Assembly (NCBI GenBank): GCA_019648995.1
Contig: BLXT01000663.1
Span: 812,662 to 835,107 of the forward strand
Direction: 5' to 3'
Length of the DNA stretch: 22,446 nt
Source of the DNA: Plakobranchus ocellatus
Lineage: Eukaryota; Mollusca; Gastropoda; Plakobranchidae
Under the pieces are notes generated by a model, which did not search any database, was not told where the DNA came from, and saw only the letters and a list, made by a program, of their open reading frames with translations. Made by a program: the position numbers and the translations under genes. This document shows positions 1-11,600 of this stretch, piece by piece; the stretch's first letter is position 1; the number at the start of each line of letters is the position of its first letter.

Positions 1-398
1 AATGGTGCAGCCACCTCGAATCGAACTATTGCCCGGTCAAGTTTACCGGGGTGTTCCTGTTAGATTTATATTTTAAAAAAACCACACACACAAAACTTTG
101 TTAGACTTGGTGGAAACAATACTAATATTTAATAATGATACATGTACAATTTCAGATGTTTGCTAGCAATAATTGATTCGTTAATGTTGATTGCTTATTC
201 GTTTTAAATTTTTCCATTAAATATTATCACATTATAAAGTTTTAAGGTTAGATCTGCGGTTACTTGTTAGGATGACTAACAAATTAAGGAATAAGAACTA
301 GACAGGCCCTGTGCAGAGCGCTCTAAAACAGGTTTCTTAATCAAGCTTAGGGTAGGCCTATCTCTGGGTGAATTACTATGGGTTTCGATTTTTCTTAC

Positions 399-504
399 AA
401 TGCTGTTTTCGAAAAGATGAGCTAAATCGTCGACACGCTGAGCATGTGTATAGGCAGAAAATGTCATAACATCTTCCTGGCTCAGAGCCCGGAAGGTGAT
501 GGTG
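399..504 (-). CDS. candidate exon of unknown identity (106 nt)
   Basis: The acceptor is TTTTGTTGCCCAG and the donor is CATT|GTAAGA. A phase 2 entry gives 35 open codons, with ITFRALSQEDVMTFSAY then THAQRVDDLAHLFENSI. This is a balanced composition more protein-like than the flanking DNA, and local GC is raised. The frame also runs on unspliced to a TGA near 276. I do not recognise it. It could be a distal exon of the same transcript, the edge of a neighbouring gene, or chance. Confidence 0.22.
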
Positions 505-904
505 CTGGGCAACAAAACAATATGTAGCGCGTAGACAATAGGCCTGGTGATTCTCCATCCTCTTGTTACTTTAAAGTCCTCACCTGCTCAAAACATAACG
601 GCCCACCCTTACTTCAAATCAATCACTATTCATTGTCATTTATTTAAAAGCCACACGTTGGAATGTGTCTGGGCGTGTTCACTATTGTGATGACCTCAGA
701 TTACATTACTTGTGAGGCGACAAAGATAAATCAGACACAAAGCACTATATCCAAATATGGACATTTGTGCACTTCTGCCTTTTGAAAGAGTTGTACCAAC
801 TTAAAAAGGTCATAAAATTAAAGTATGATCTTCAATTCACTTATCTATTGACTAGGACTAGGAGTGCAGTGGATCTTCAATACAACGAGCTCAGGACCAA
901 TGAG

Positions 905-906
<2 letters not shown>

Positions 907-961
<55 letters not shown>
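907..961. repeat. (AT)n microsatellite, about 55 nt
   Basis: An uninterrupted AT dinucleotide run of about 27 units. It is probably length-variable. Confidence 0.95.
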
Positions 962-963
<2 letters not shown>

Positions 964-1058
964 GCTGAATGAGTGATATATGAAGTACCTTTTTGATTTC
1001 TTTTTGGGCCTTACTAAAAAAAAAAACTTAGAATCCAACTAGTGCCCAATTTACTTAC

Positions 1059-1102
1059 CTCAGTTTACACCTGAACATGTTGATTGTTATCATGATTGTA
1101 AT
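1059..1102 (-). CDS. candidate further 3' exon (44 nt)
   Basis: The acceptor is TTTCTCTTCATTTGTTTGTGAG and the donor is CTGAG|GTAAGT, both strong. Phase 0 entry from the exon at 1843..1794 is the only open frame (ITIMITINMFRCKL plus two bases). The Ile/Met/Thr composition is unlike the coiled coil, so this may be an untranslated exon or chance. Confidence 0.2.
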
Positions 1103-1613
1103 CTCACAAACAAATGAAGAGAAATAAATTTAAAAACAGAAGCCACTAGGTATTTATTTGCTCTAACAAGTTCATTTTAAGGACTGCACTTAACAACTTA
1201 AAAACTAAATAATGAAGACTTTCAGAAGATTTTTTAAATCTTTATTTTATAACAAATTTTAAATAAAATTTATCAAAACCTAGGATTTTAAAAACCTTTG
1301 TTTTCAATTTACCGGTGGAAATTTTTAATTACCATCAATCATCAAAAAAAAAAATTCCAAAATTCCAAAATCAAGGGTATATTTTTAAATAGTACACAGT
1401 GCATATTATATCATAAAGGGCGATTTTAATCAACACACAAATGGTTCATCGTTACAAGTAAAATCTTAAAATGATGCCTGGCCTGAATAAGGACAGCTGA
1501 AGCTCTCGAGCCCTGTTGATACCAGTCTCTTAGCTGTATGACCATGAGAGGTAAAGTTGATGATGGTAATGAGGGTGGTATAAATAATGATAGAAATTAT
1601 AGTGATGACAGTT

Positions 1614-1631
1614 ATGATGATGATGATGATA
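1614..1631. repeat. (ATG)6 trinucleotide run
   Basis: Six tandem ATG/ATGATG units in a stretch rich in GATG and GATGG words between about 1555 and 1635. It is not part of a reading frame I support. Confidence 0.6.
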
Positions 1632-1793
1632 TGGTACATAAGCTGGGCCCTAGGGTTTGCAGAGAATGGCTACAGTAATTATGATTATTATGGTACATAT
1701 ACACATAAACACATGTTGATGTTTTTTTAAAAGACAGAATTTGTATCATCAGATTACATAATATAATCCAAATAATAGTGAAGGAACTTTTAC

Positions 1794-1843
1794 CATTTCT
1801 CTAAGCTCCTGAATTATTTCAGGCTTGCTCTTCTTCAATCTCA
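1794..1843 (-). CDS. candidate further 3' exon (50 nt)
   Basis: The acceptor is a T-run followed by AATGTTTTCAG (very good) and the donor is ATG|GTAAAA (moderate). With a phase 1 entry it encodes (V)RLKKSKPEIIQELREM and leaves in phase 0. It is compatible with exon 13 directly, with the 60-nt exon, or with exon 14 read from phase 0. It would replace the short GNR ending. It could also be untranslated or belong to another transcript. Confidence 0.35.
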
Positions 1844-2425
1844 CTGAAAACATTAAAAAAAAAGGTACAAACAAAAACTGACATGACTTGCATCATAATG
1901 TTTATAATAAATAAATGCATTATTTTGAAAAAATTATTACATCAATTATTAAGTGCACAATTTTCCTACATGTACTTCAATAACTCTTGGCAAAATTCAG
2001 ATTTCTGATTCATATCAGAGAATATTGAGATACTGACAATACAAGGGAATAGGGTCTGATATACCTGGTCTGATCTTAACCTCTGCACTATTCAAGCCAT
2101 AAGCTAATGAAAATTGTTGACAAATTGTTTGGTGCTGGAGGTAAAATGTTCCACATATAACATTGGCACAGTCATTTTTAATTCAAGCCCAAGTAGTTTT
2201 ATAGATTTTTTTTTTTTTTTAATTTAAACATAAAAAGTGTAGTTGAGCAATTGTATGCACAAGCTAATCTTGGCCCAAAGGTGTCAAAATAATATTTAGT
2301 AACCTAAGCAAATTTAATAATAATCTAACATAAGCGTTTAAAAAAATTGGGTAAAATTAATTAAATCACATCAAAACAATTTTTTTTAATTACATAAAAA
2401 CATTTCTTAACAGTTGCTTGAACAT

Positions 2426-2431
2426 TTTATT
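2426..2431 (-). promoter_or_regulatory. candidate poly(A) signal AATAAA for the exon 14 end
   Basis: AATAAA lies 166 nt below the TGA, followed on the minus strand by T- and GT-rich sequence (GTTTTTATGT, TTGTTTTGATGTG). It would end a 3' UTR of roughly 190 nt if exon 14 is not spliced further. AATAAA is common in DNA this AT-rich. Confidence 0.35.
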
Positions 2432-2573
2432 CACTAAAAAATGAGACTTGTAGAGTCTGCAACATTGTGATCCAATAATTTGTTGGGGTTTTTTTTGTTT
2501 TTTTTTTTTTTTTGTCCTAGTTAACCAAGGTAAGAACCAATCAATGCCCTTTGAACCTAACGAGTGATCTTAC

Positions 2574-2607
2574 CCCTCATCATGGTTAAAAACATATCAT
2601 CTGTTTC
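2574..2607 (-). CDS. HMMR: HMMR exon 14, candidate terminal exon with stop codon
   Basis: The acceptor TTTTTATTTTTCAG is excellent. Joined to exon 13 in phase 1 it reads Gly-Asn-Arg-TGA, with the stop at 2599-2597, giving a C-terminus PLKEGNR. A good donor, AGGG|GTAAGA, lies 34 nt into the exon, so this can be a spliced internal exon or an unspliced last exon reaching the AATAAA at 2431-2426. Read from phase 0 instead, which would need exon 12 spliced straight to it, all 34 nt stay open ([11 protein letters not shown]). Confidence 0.55.
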
Positions 2608-5600
2608 CTGAAAAATAAAAACAAAAAAATTACAAAGAATAGCAACCATTGTGGTTACTTTTTGCATCCACATTCAATTGTATTACATAATGTAATTTCC
2701 TATCCACTATTGCCTCACTTTTAGTTTGCCCCAAAAAATTTAATTTTAGCCCGTATTTTTTTTTTAAAGCATACAATCTAAAGCCAACATTATTACATTC
2801 TTTTTTTCATCCAGTCTTTTTATATCTCAAGCAAAGTCTTAATTTTGAGGACATTGATATTAATATAATCAATCCAGCCGACAAATTGGATATATAAAGT
2901 TTAGATTTTGAAAAATCAACACACCAACAACCGATGAAAAATACAAGGTATTTATGTTCCTGATGATACAATATTATCAGTAATAAAAACTTTTTGTAAT
3001 CAGCCAATGGACAGTGTTGAGCCAAACTGGATATTCAAATTCGATGTTACTGGTTTTCAGCTTTAAACTTGTTGAATTGGTTATAATTTCATGCCACTCA
3101 ATCAGCAGTTAAGCACAAGTTCCCAACTGACAAGCCCAAGACACACAGGGTGAGATGAAATATTTTTGTGAAGTTTTACTACTTCACAAAGAGGCTTCCA
3201 TGCCGCAGGTTTGTAATTGTAGCATACAAACTTGGCACATGTAACCATTTCTCAGCTTCATTCCACCCCCACCACATTTGCAGGCTTACAGAAATGTCAG
3301 GTTTGTTGTATATATATATTTATGTCCTGATGACCAAGGATATAGAAGATCCAAACTTGAGAACTTGCAGTCAAGCCAGATTTGGTTGGGGGGGTTCGTT
3401 GTTTCTTTTTTTTATTATTATTATTTATTTATTTTTTAAAATACCATAAACAAGCTGAAGTACTGATTCAAAGCCAAACAAAAACCAAGGACTAAATAAG
3501 ATACAATTCAAAAGGTAAAAACAGCCCAAAATTGTATACCATGTCTTAGCCCTAAGTTTCACATGCTCTGAGGGGTAAGGGAAGCTCTTTATCAGGTATC
3601 CAAAAATGACATTAATTTTATCCATTCTTTCAGAGATGGATACTCATAATCACAATGCAAATTCTGAAAATTTCAATTCTTGCCGAACTCTACCAATGGG
3701 AGATGCAAAATATCAAATGAATCTTACATATCAATGATCAGAATTAACCTAGAAGTGAGAAGTAATTGGGGACCTAAAAATAAAATGAAGTGATCAAAAT
3801 ATGATAATATAATCAAGGCACATACTCAATATTTCCAATTTTTACTCAAGGCTTATCTTCACAGCTAGCAAAATATCTAAACTTACCTACAGAGCTAGCA
3901 AAATGAAGATCACGAGTCCTGCACTTATTGACGACATGTTTAGATACTGCTTATAGAAAATAATGAATAACTGCTAACTGCACCAAGTCCTAGTTACTCC
4001 TCCCATTTTGTCTATGAAAAACGAAAGTTGGTTTTGAACTGTGACTGGTTTGCCAATACTTTGATAGGGTTTTTTTTTTTCCTTTTGCACTGAAAGTATT
4101 AGCAATTTAATGAGCAGGCATTGCTTGGCATGTTAAAAAAAAAAGAAAAAAAGTGTCTACAAAGGGATAGAGGTTGTTAAGGACAACAAGAGCAAAAACA
4201 AAGAGATTATTTTAGCTGACTGCTGAGTGATTAATGATGTTAATCATGACTTGATTATTACTAGTCATTTTAAGAGATGCTGCTGTTCACTGACTGAAAG
4301 ACTGTGAAGGAAAGTTCTAATCAAATATGTTGCTGCATCAGTCTCTGTAACAGAAACAATACTGGATCTAAATTAAACAGCTTTGGGTAAAATTCTGTAT
4401 CTGGATGAAAAATAATTGATCAATGTTGTATTATTAGTTCAAAAATTCAAAAACATCATTAATAAAGCTTATATGCTATATATGACAGTGTTACCACATA
4501 GCCATAGCATTGCAAAATTGATAGAGACACACATCTTACCTTCTTTCAAGGGACCTCTAGCTCTGTATTTTGCATCAGTTTTCCCTCCCTCTAACAATTC
4601 AATCTTTTGCTTGTACTTTTTCACCAAAGCTGTTTGCCTGAAAAGCTCTTCTTGTGACTCTTGGTATTTCTAAAAATTGAAGATATTCAAGGAGGAAAAA
4701 AGATGACACTGTGTGCTCAAAGTATCCAACACTTTCATGAATAGTTTGTAGCTTTGTTTTTTTCATTATTAGTGATATAGAGGACTGAAGATAAAAAAGA
4801 ACCTATTATTTTTATAAATTTAAAATAGCAAATATATAATAATGGCAATAATAAAATAAAAATGCCATTGATTAATTTTAAAACAAGTACAGAGGTACTC
4901 AGCCTGATAAAAACAGATGAACATCTACAAAAGGAACTTTCACCAGAGGATTCTACTTCTTTTTTTGACTGGAAATTAAATATAGGCTAGGAGAGATATA
5001 CCCAAAATAACACCCCCTTTGGCCCCCTCAAAAAAGAAAAAAAAGGTCAATTTATGCACATTTTAAATAGTTTAACCTTTGTGATTGAACGTTTAGGAAA
5101 GTGTACCTTTCAGTAATTTTTTTTCATTTATGCAAATAAATATCGGTAATTATCAGAGTGAAAAAAAACATCCGCAATCAAGATCAAGAAATCAAAAGAA
5201 GGATGATTCAAATAATTGTCATACATATATAGAAGTCCATTCTTTTTCCTGGTAAAGAGGCACTGTCCTTCATCCCTCTGACCCACGATTTAATTGTCTA
5301 TCACTCAAATTTGGGGCTTATAGTTAAAAGGAAGCGAGTGTGTGAAAGGGATGAGTAGAAAGGTATAAATTTTGCCAAGTGCTTCACAGTGTTGGAGAAG
5401 CCAAGCCTGCCTATGGATTGGCATTAGTGCCCGGTAATAATCAAAAACTAGAGCTATACTTGTCTTTAAGTACAGAGTGTAAGAGTGGTGAGCACAAAGG
5501 GGTGAATTTTCTATGATGAGGCAACTTGTTAATTTTAAACAACCAATGTTCCCGAGATTGTACTTGCAGGGAAAGCAGAAAGAGAAGGAGTGTAGTTAGT

Positions 5601-8600
5601 GTATGTGTATGATCCCAGATTACTGACATTGTGTTTTTATGAGAGACAAGAGTAATAATGAAGAGCAATTTGGTGAAAATCTGCAAAATTTCTCATTAAT
5701 GTTGATGTAATTGGAGGATAAATAGTTCGATGAACTGGTGTTACAGTGCAAAAGAGATAGACAAAATTGTAGAAGTTAAAAGGAATGCGCACTGGATAAT
5801 ATAAGTTTGACAAATTCGTGATTTTAAGGAATCTATACTTGATTTTACAATGTTCAGCTGTATGCAATCAAATTTGTAAAACTTGTATTAGTTGATATCT
5901 CTATCAGGATAAAAGAGCTTTGTGCCGAATTGTGTGGCTGGAGAAAGGAGATATTGATATCACTGATGACAGAAAATTATCAAAAAAGAAAAAAAATTTG
6001 TTGTCAATTTAAATTATGCATGACAACAGCCCTCATCCCTCTCCCTCTTATGTGCGAACGTTTTTGATAAAAAAGAAAACCTTTTTTGCTTGTATCAAAC
6101 TATTTATGGCAAGTTTCTTAAATTACCAAAAATTGAATGGCTCACAAAACTTTTTACATGCATTATGTACATGGCGGGAAGAACCACTGTGATATCCAGG
6201 AGACGAGGGGCATGTTCCTCTCATTAATGAGTCCATTAAACAAGATTGAAAATTGGTCCTTGGAATTGTGTTGGCATTAATCAATTCATTCACAGCTTCA
6301 AAAATACTAAGTCCATCACACCTGACCAGGTCAGTTGTGGTAAAATGGCAAAATGTTCAGTGATATTCTCCTGCTTAATGGAACTGAAGTAACTGAAAAG
6401 AACAGAAAGTATCTTGTGGTTATTTTTAGCTGCGGTGGCTTCATAAATGTTCATGGCAAAGGGGCATTGCCTTAGATTTTAAATTAAATTTTTTTTTAAA
6501 AAAATGCTGCACTGCATCTGTACAGTTGCACTGCATCTGTAGAGTTTATATTATGGCTTGTAAAATTATTTTTTAACCTTTTTTTCCTTCGATCGCGGCC
6601 GAGTTTGTCGGACCAGGTCGGGATCGAAGGAAAAAAAGGTTAAAAAATAATTTTACAAGTACCAGACGGGAAGTAAATCTTTTTAAGCCTTTTTGGCAAC
6701 AATATGGGGATGTAGTTGACATCCTACCTGCCTACCTTATCAATGAGAAAAAGAGGGAAATAACTGACGGAAGAAAAAATAAAAAAGAGGAAAACCTACA
6801 GCAAATGGAAACTATAACGATATCTGCCAGTTGACGGAAAACGATCAACACTGTTATATGCATATTTTGAAAGAATTAGGGTCTATTGCAGGTGTTAATG
6901 CCATAATTGTTTCTGCTAATTTTTTTCTCTAGTGAGCCAAGTCACTGTACACTAAAAGCCACTTCAGTAAAAATATCTTCACTATTGTTTGCAGCTTGGC
7001 CATACCCAATTTCACACAACAATTTGGACTTTTTTTTTTTAAATGTGCAATATATAAATGGGGTTTTTTGCTTACTTGGTGTAAGGTGACATTTTCTTGC
7101 TTGAGGGAGTTGACATATTTCACCTTCTGCTTGTGATTCTGATGGCCCATATTCTTAATGGCTTCCTGCTGCAGCTTATCAATTTGCTCTTGTGTGTATT
7201 TATCTCGATCTGGCCATTTTGGGAAGACAAGTCAGCTGCTTTGTAAAATGTTATTTCTAATGGATCGTGAACATATCTGACTGACAGGGCACAAGTTTAT
7301 CTAAACAATGGTTACCATTGGTTACTATTTTTTTTTTTATTTCTGATCATGCTTGCTGTGCTGGTAGGGGGGAAGGTCATTGAGCTTTGTTAATTGCTAC
7401 TTTTTTGTATGGTTGGTTGGTCTTTCAAAATATCTTTTCAAGATATCTTGAAATCAAGTGTCAAGGCATGCAGATATAAGGTTTTTGAAGTAAAATGATA
7501 TAAGTGAGAATGTTGAAGGAAAATGTGATACCTGATTACTACTATTACCAATACAGAAAAAAAAAAAATCACTTTGCGATTTGGCCAGTAAAAATGCATT
7601 GTGCTTTCTCCCTTTTGCATGAGAAACGAGTGCAGAAATCCCCTTGGTTTCATCATCAATGTTTCGCTTGCAGAAAACACAACAGCTTCAAGCTTGTTCT
7701 CACCAGCTTTAAGCCAATCACTAAATAAAGGATCCTTTATCTAGGTTTCTTGAAAAATCATGTTTGGAATCTTGAACTACCTTTAGAGTCTAAATCTATA
7801 AACCAAATATAAATCTGTTACACAAAGAAAAGTTTTTTGTCACAAGTTCAAGTGAAGAAGATATTGATGAATATTAAAATAAGATCTCGATTATATCTAG
7901 ACCTAAGCTCATGTTTATCGATAAACATTAAAAAAAAAAAAAAAACAACATAGGAAACTACTATAAAACCTGATCGAGATATTCCCAGAATGGGTGCAAT
8001 CCAAAGTAAAAAAGACTTCAAGATATATATATGTTCAATCAGGTCTTCTGGTCTATCTCTGCATGGTTCCAGTGTCTAGATCTAGGTCTGGACTTGTCTT
8101 ATTCACGTGGACAGAAAAGGAAAGAATGAGAGCTCCATCTACCTACCTCCTTTCAAAGCTGAGGAAAAGAAGTATAAAGAAAGGAAAAGGATTGAGAGAA
8201 AGAAAACATGCATGAATCAACCTTTCCATGCATGCATGGCTGCCAGTCCAGAAACTTTGTCGCATTACTACGACGTTGCAGAAAAAGTTTTTGCTCACTG
8301 CGAAAAGTTCTGATTGCCCCTTTATTATTGGTAAGCTTGAGCGCAAGTGGGCCGCAAAGCAAACCAGAGGCCTACCAACTTTAGCACCACAATAATTTTA
8401 TAGGGTGACAAATGGAATGTTTAGTATCTCTTTAAGATTTAGAATCCCAACCAAAATTCTAATTTTCCTGACCATTTTCATTTTCAATATCACTTTTTTC
8501 CTCAATATTAACAAGCAATGAAACCCGCGATTTCTCATCTGAATGGGAACCCTATGTATATCTTTGTTAATTTTATACATGCAATGCCCACTAAAGGACA

Positions 8601-11600
8601 TTGAAAGACTTTACAAAACACTTTTAATTACATTGTCTGAAACTCTTAGAAGCCAGTATCACAATAGGAAGTGTGAGGCCAAACCAGTTTATGCCATTCC
8701 TGATTTGTAAGAAAGTAGAGGTTAATGGATGACAGGCAAAAAAATAACATTTTAGAGAGGAAGTCAATGAAAGTTTTAAAATTTGTAAATTCAAAGCAAA
8801 AAAGCAGAATCTAAAAAAAACATGCTTTATAGTGTCAAGTGACCCATTTCTAAACTAATTAACCTGAAGCATAAGTGGTAAGAAAAACATATCCAGCCCT
8901 TACCTTGTATAAGTTTCCGTTCAACTTCAAAGGCATCTATGACTTCTTTGAAGGGTTCCATTCTTTTTTCAAGTTCCTCGTACTTTTGTTTCCAGCTTAA
9001 ATTTTCAAAAACAAAATGAGAAATTAAATGATTATACATAACTGGAAAGATAAAAGGACATTAATACAAAGATAGATATCTATTCAACCCATAGACTGTA
9101 ATAATTAATATTTTCTTCATGCTCCAGCTCTTTGAAATCTCAAAAATATAAATTCAGAGTTCAGAAAATCGTTCTCATTTTTCTCTGAATGGTATTTAAA
9201 TGTTTGAGAAAAAGTTAACTAGATAGTAATATACAGTTTCAGATCTGCCCTTTAAAGCATGATGATTAAATAAAAAAAGTTCATGTGAAGGGCCATTCCA
9301 TGAAATGTCAACCAATAGGTGAAAAATTAAAACTGATCACAGAGACTGAAAACTTTTTTTCTTTCATATGACCAAATGTTTATTAACACACTTATTTACA
9401 CACGTTTTAGGGGAAACTAGATATTGTTTGGTTTCAATCTTTGAAGAAATTGATAACAGAATGATTTATACTAGATTACTTTATTTTCTTGGAGTAACAC
9501 ACGTAACGAATCTTTAGACCCATTCTCAGACATTTTGTTCATGTTAGCTGTAACACTAAAGGTCTTATTTATGTAGAGTAACCATTTTTGTACACAAATA
9601 TATATATAAACTATGTATGAAACTCCTATTTGATTTGTCAGTTACACAAAAAATCTCTCAAGAGTAGTCTTCAGATGTAACCCACGTAACATGGAATGGC
9701 CCTGAAGAAAAATTCATCAAATACTATGAAGGAGCTTTCCTCTATCACGTAGATTGACAATTCACCATCCACCTAAAAAGCCATTAGGAGACAGGAAGTG
9801 AGGAGAGAAGAAGAAAGAGCCACTAACAGAGGGAGGCTTTAATTTTATTTTTGTGCAGTAGAGCCTCTTAGCAACCATTGTACATTTTCTAATTCTCCGC
9901 TGGTTGGGTGCAGGTGAAGAGATTCAAGATCCTTGAAGATTTTAGGGCGATTCCGTTAAGCTTAGAGTAACCAAACCCTTTCAGGTCAGGAAAAAAGGTT
10001 AACTGAGAAGTGCAGTGCAGTTACCGACTTAAAAGCTTTGGAAAATACCTTCAAATTTGTATGTGCGCAGGAAAGGATCAGACAAGTTCAGTAGATTTAG
10101 GTCACTTTTTTTTTTTTAATAAACTCATCCATAATGATCATGCTATGAAAAAAGAACAAAAATATTTTTCAATCAGTTGATGTTTCAAAATCAGAGACAG
10201 TATGATCCAGCAGGATGAAAGCTCCATGCAAAATAGAAATCTGATCTCTAAAAGGATAACATAAATTAATAGAGACTCAACTGTATTTTGAAACTGAAAA
10301 CTAAAGAACAAAGAAAAAAAAAGATAACCTCTCTTCCTCATCTTCACTCTCATTTTGGCAGTCAATGGAATGATTGGTTTTGTCCTCCTCAAGCTGTTGT
10401 ATCTTCTCAGACATCTCATTTATCATATCTGTGTACTGCTCCTCTTGGTAATCTTTTTCCTCCTTTAACTTTGTCAATTTCTTCTCATGTTCTTCCTGCA
10501 AAGCTTCAAGTAAAGTGTTGACCCTGATTTTGAAAAAAAAAAAAGTATACTAAAATTAGAAATATATAACTGCTTGCCATATTATTTTAGTTAGTTCGTT
10601 CAATGTCAAAAAACATTTGCTTTTAGATCCATAAAAGCTGTATGAAGATCCTACAATGAATAGACTTTTAACCTTAAGCTTAGCATTTATAGAGCTACCC
10701 CAATATTCTTACCTTTCAGTTTGCTCTCGGAGTTCCTTATTCTCATTCTGCATCAGGTTGAAATTGAACTCTAAAGTTGACAAATGTTCCTCCAAATCTG
10801 CTTTTTGTGTGTGAATTTCCTCAAGCTGTCCATGTTTCAACTTTATGGTCTCTGTCAGCTTGCTCACATCATCTTCTAGCTGCTTTTTAAGATCATTTAG
10901 TTCCAAAAGGGTGCTAAGTTTATAATGGGTTTGGGAGGAGAGGAAAAAGAATGAGAAGATTGAGTTAAGTTGTTACCTTTGTTCAGTGTAATATGAGCTG
11001 AGCTTGTATATTTTTTAATGTATGTGTGTATTTTTGTACGTATTTAAATGAATTATGATCTCCAACATATAAATTGCAAATCCCACTGTAAGTGTTCTCC
11101 GAAATACATGTATAAACCCCAATTTGCGGGTGTTTTTGAGCTTAAATTTCAACTCCTAATTACAATGACTTTTTGGAAAATTTTTAAAAATTAGTAAAGG
11201 TTTTCAATATTTCTATGCACTTCATCCCATGAGCTTCTTTAATTTCACCGCAAAATAAGAATGTCTAATGAAGCAGAATCAATTCCTTCTGCTTTTTTTT
11301 TTATACACAAATCACTTTAAAATTAAAATTTAAAGTAAAAATGTAAACTGTTTATAAATTGTATTGATCTTTATCACTAGATCCAACTACTTCATCAGCT
11401 TTGGTTATAAGCAGTGTCTTAGAGCTGACTTCATAGAAGGGAAATGCAAAATATTGAATAAAAAATTGGTCAATTTTTTTTGGTCTTTCAATACTAGCTC
11501 AAATATTTAACTGTAGAGCCTTATATGAGACAACCTGGATAAATCAGCAACAAGTCACATTTTGGATAAATTGAGCCATGAAAAAAAGTAACTTCATTGA

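Larger units (their letters stand above)
1..2573. other. 3' flank with tentative exons, microsatellite and no confirmed gene
   Basis: This stretch includes the possible 3' UTR of HMMR (to about 2405), the three tentative exons, the (AT)n run and an ATG-repeat patch. At 32..50 there is a small hairpin CCCGGT-loop-ACCGGG. I see no other supported gene. Confidence 0.5.
2608..4539 (-). other. HMMR: intron between exons 13 and 14 (interrupted if the 60-nt exon is used)
   Basis: 1932 nt. Contains the optional exon 3887..3946 and the hairpin at 3165. AGCTAGCAAAAT occurs twice, about 30 bp apart (3863 and 3893), overlapping that exon's donor side. Otherwise AT-rich and unremarkable. Confidence 0.6.
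4670..7075 (-). other. HMMR: intron 12
   Basis: 2406 nt, the longest intron. Contains the 38-bp foldback and the adjacent 19-nt-period repeat. Candidate reading frames here have no splice support or recognisable content. Confidence 0.8.

Noticed and set aside
1-60. tRNA or SINE end at the left edge (AGTTCGATTC resembles a B box on the minus strand)
   Set aside because: No T stem forms around it and no A box is found. Only a small CCCGGT/ACCGGG hairpin is certain.
767-976. Open frame ending in a Tyr-Ile repeat
   Set aside because: The repeat is the translated (AT)n microsatellite. There is no other coding evidence.
5441-5867. Minus-strand open frames in intron 12
   Set aside because: No good acceptor/donor pair, no recognisable domain, and exons 12 and 13 already join in phase.
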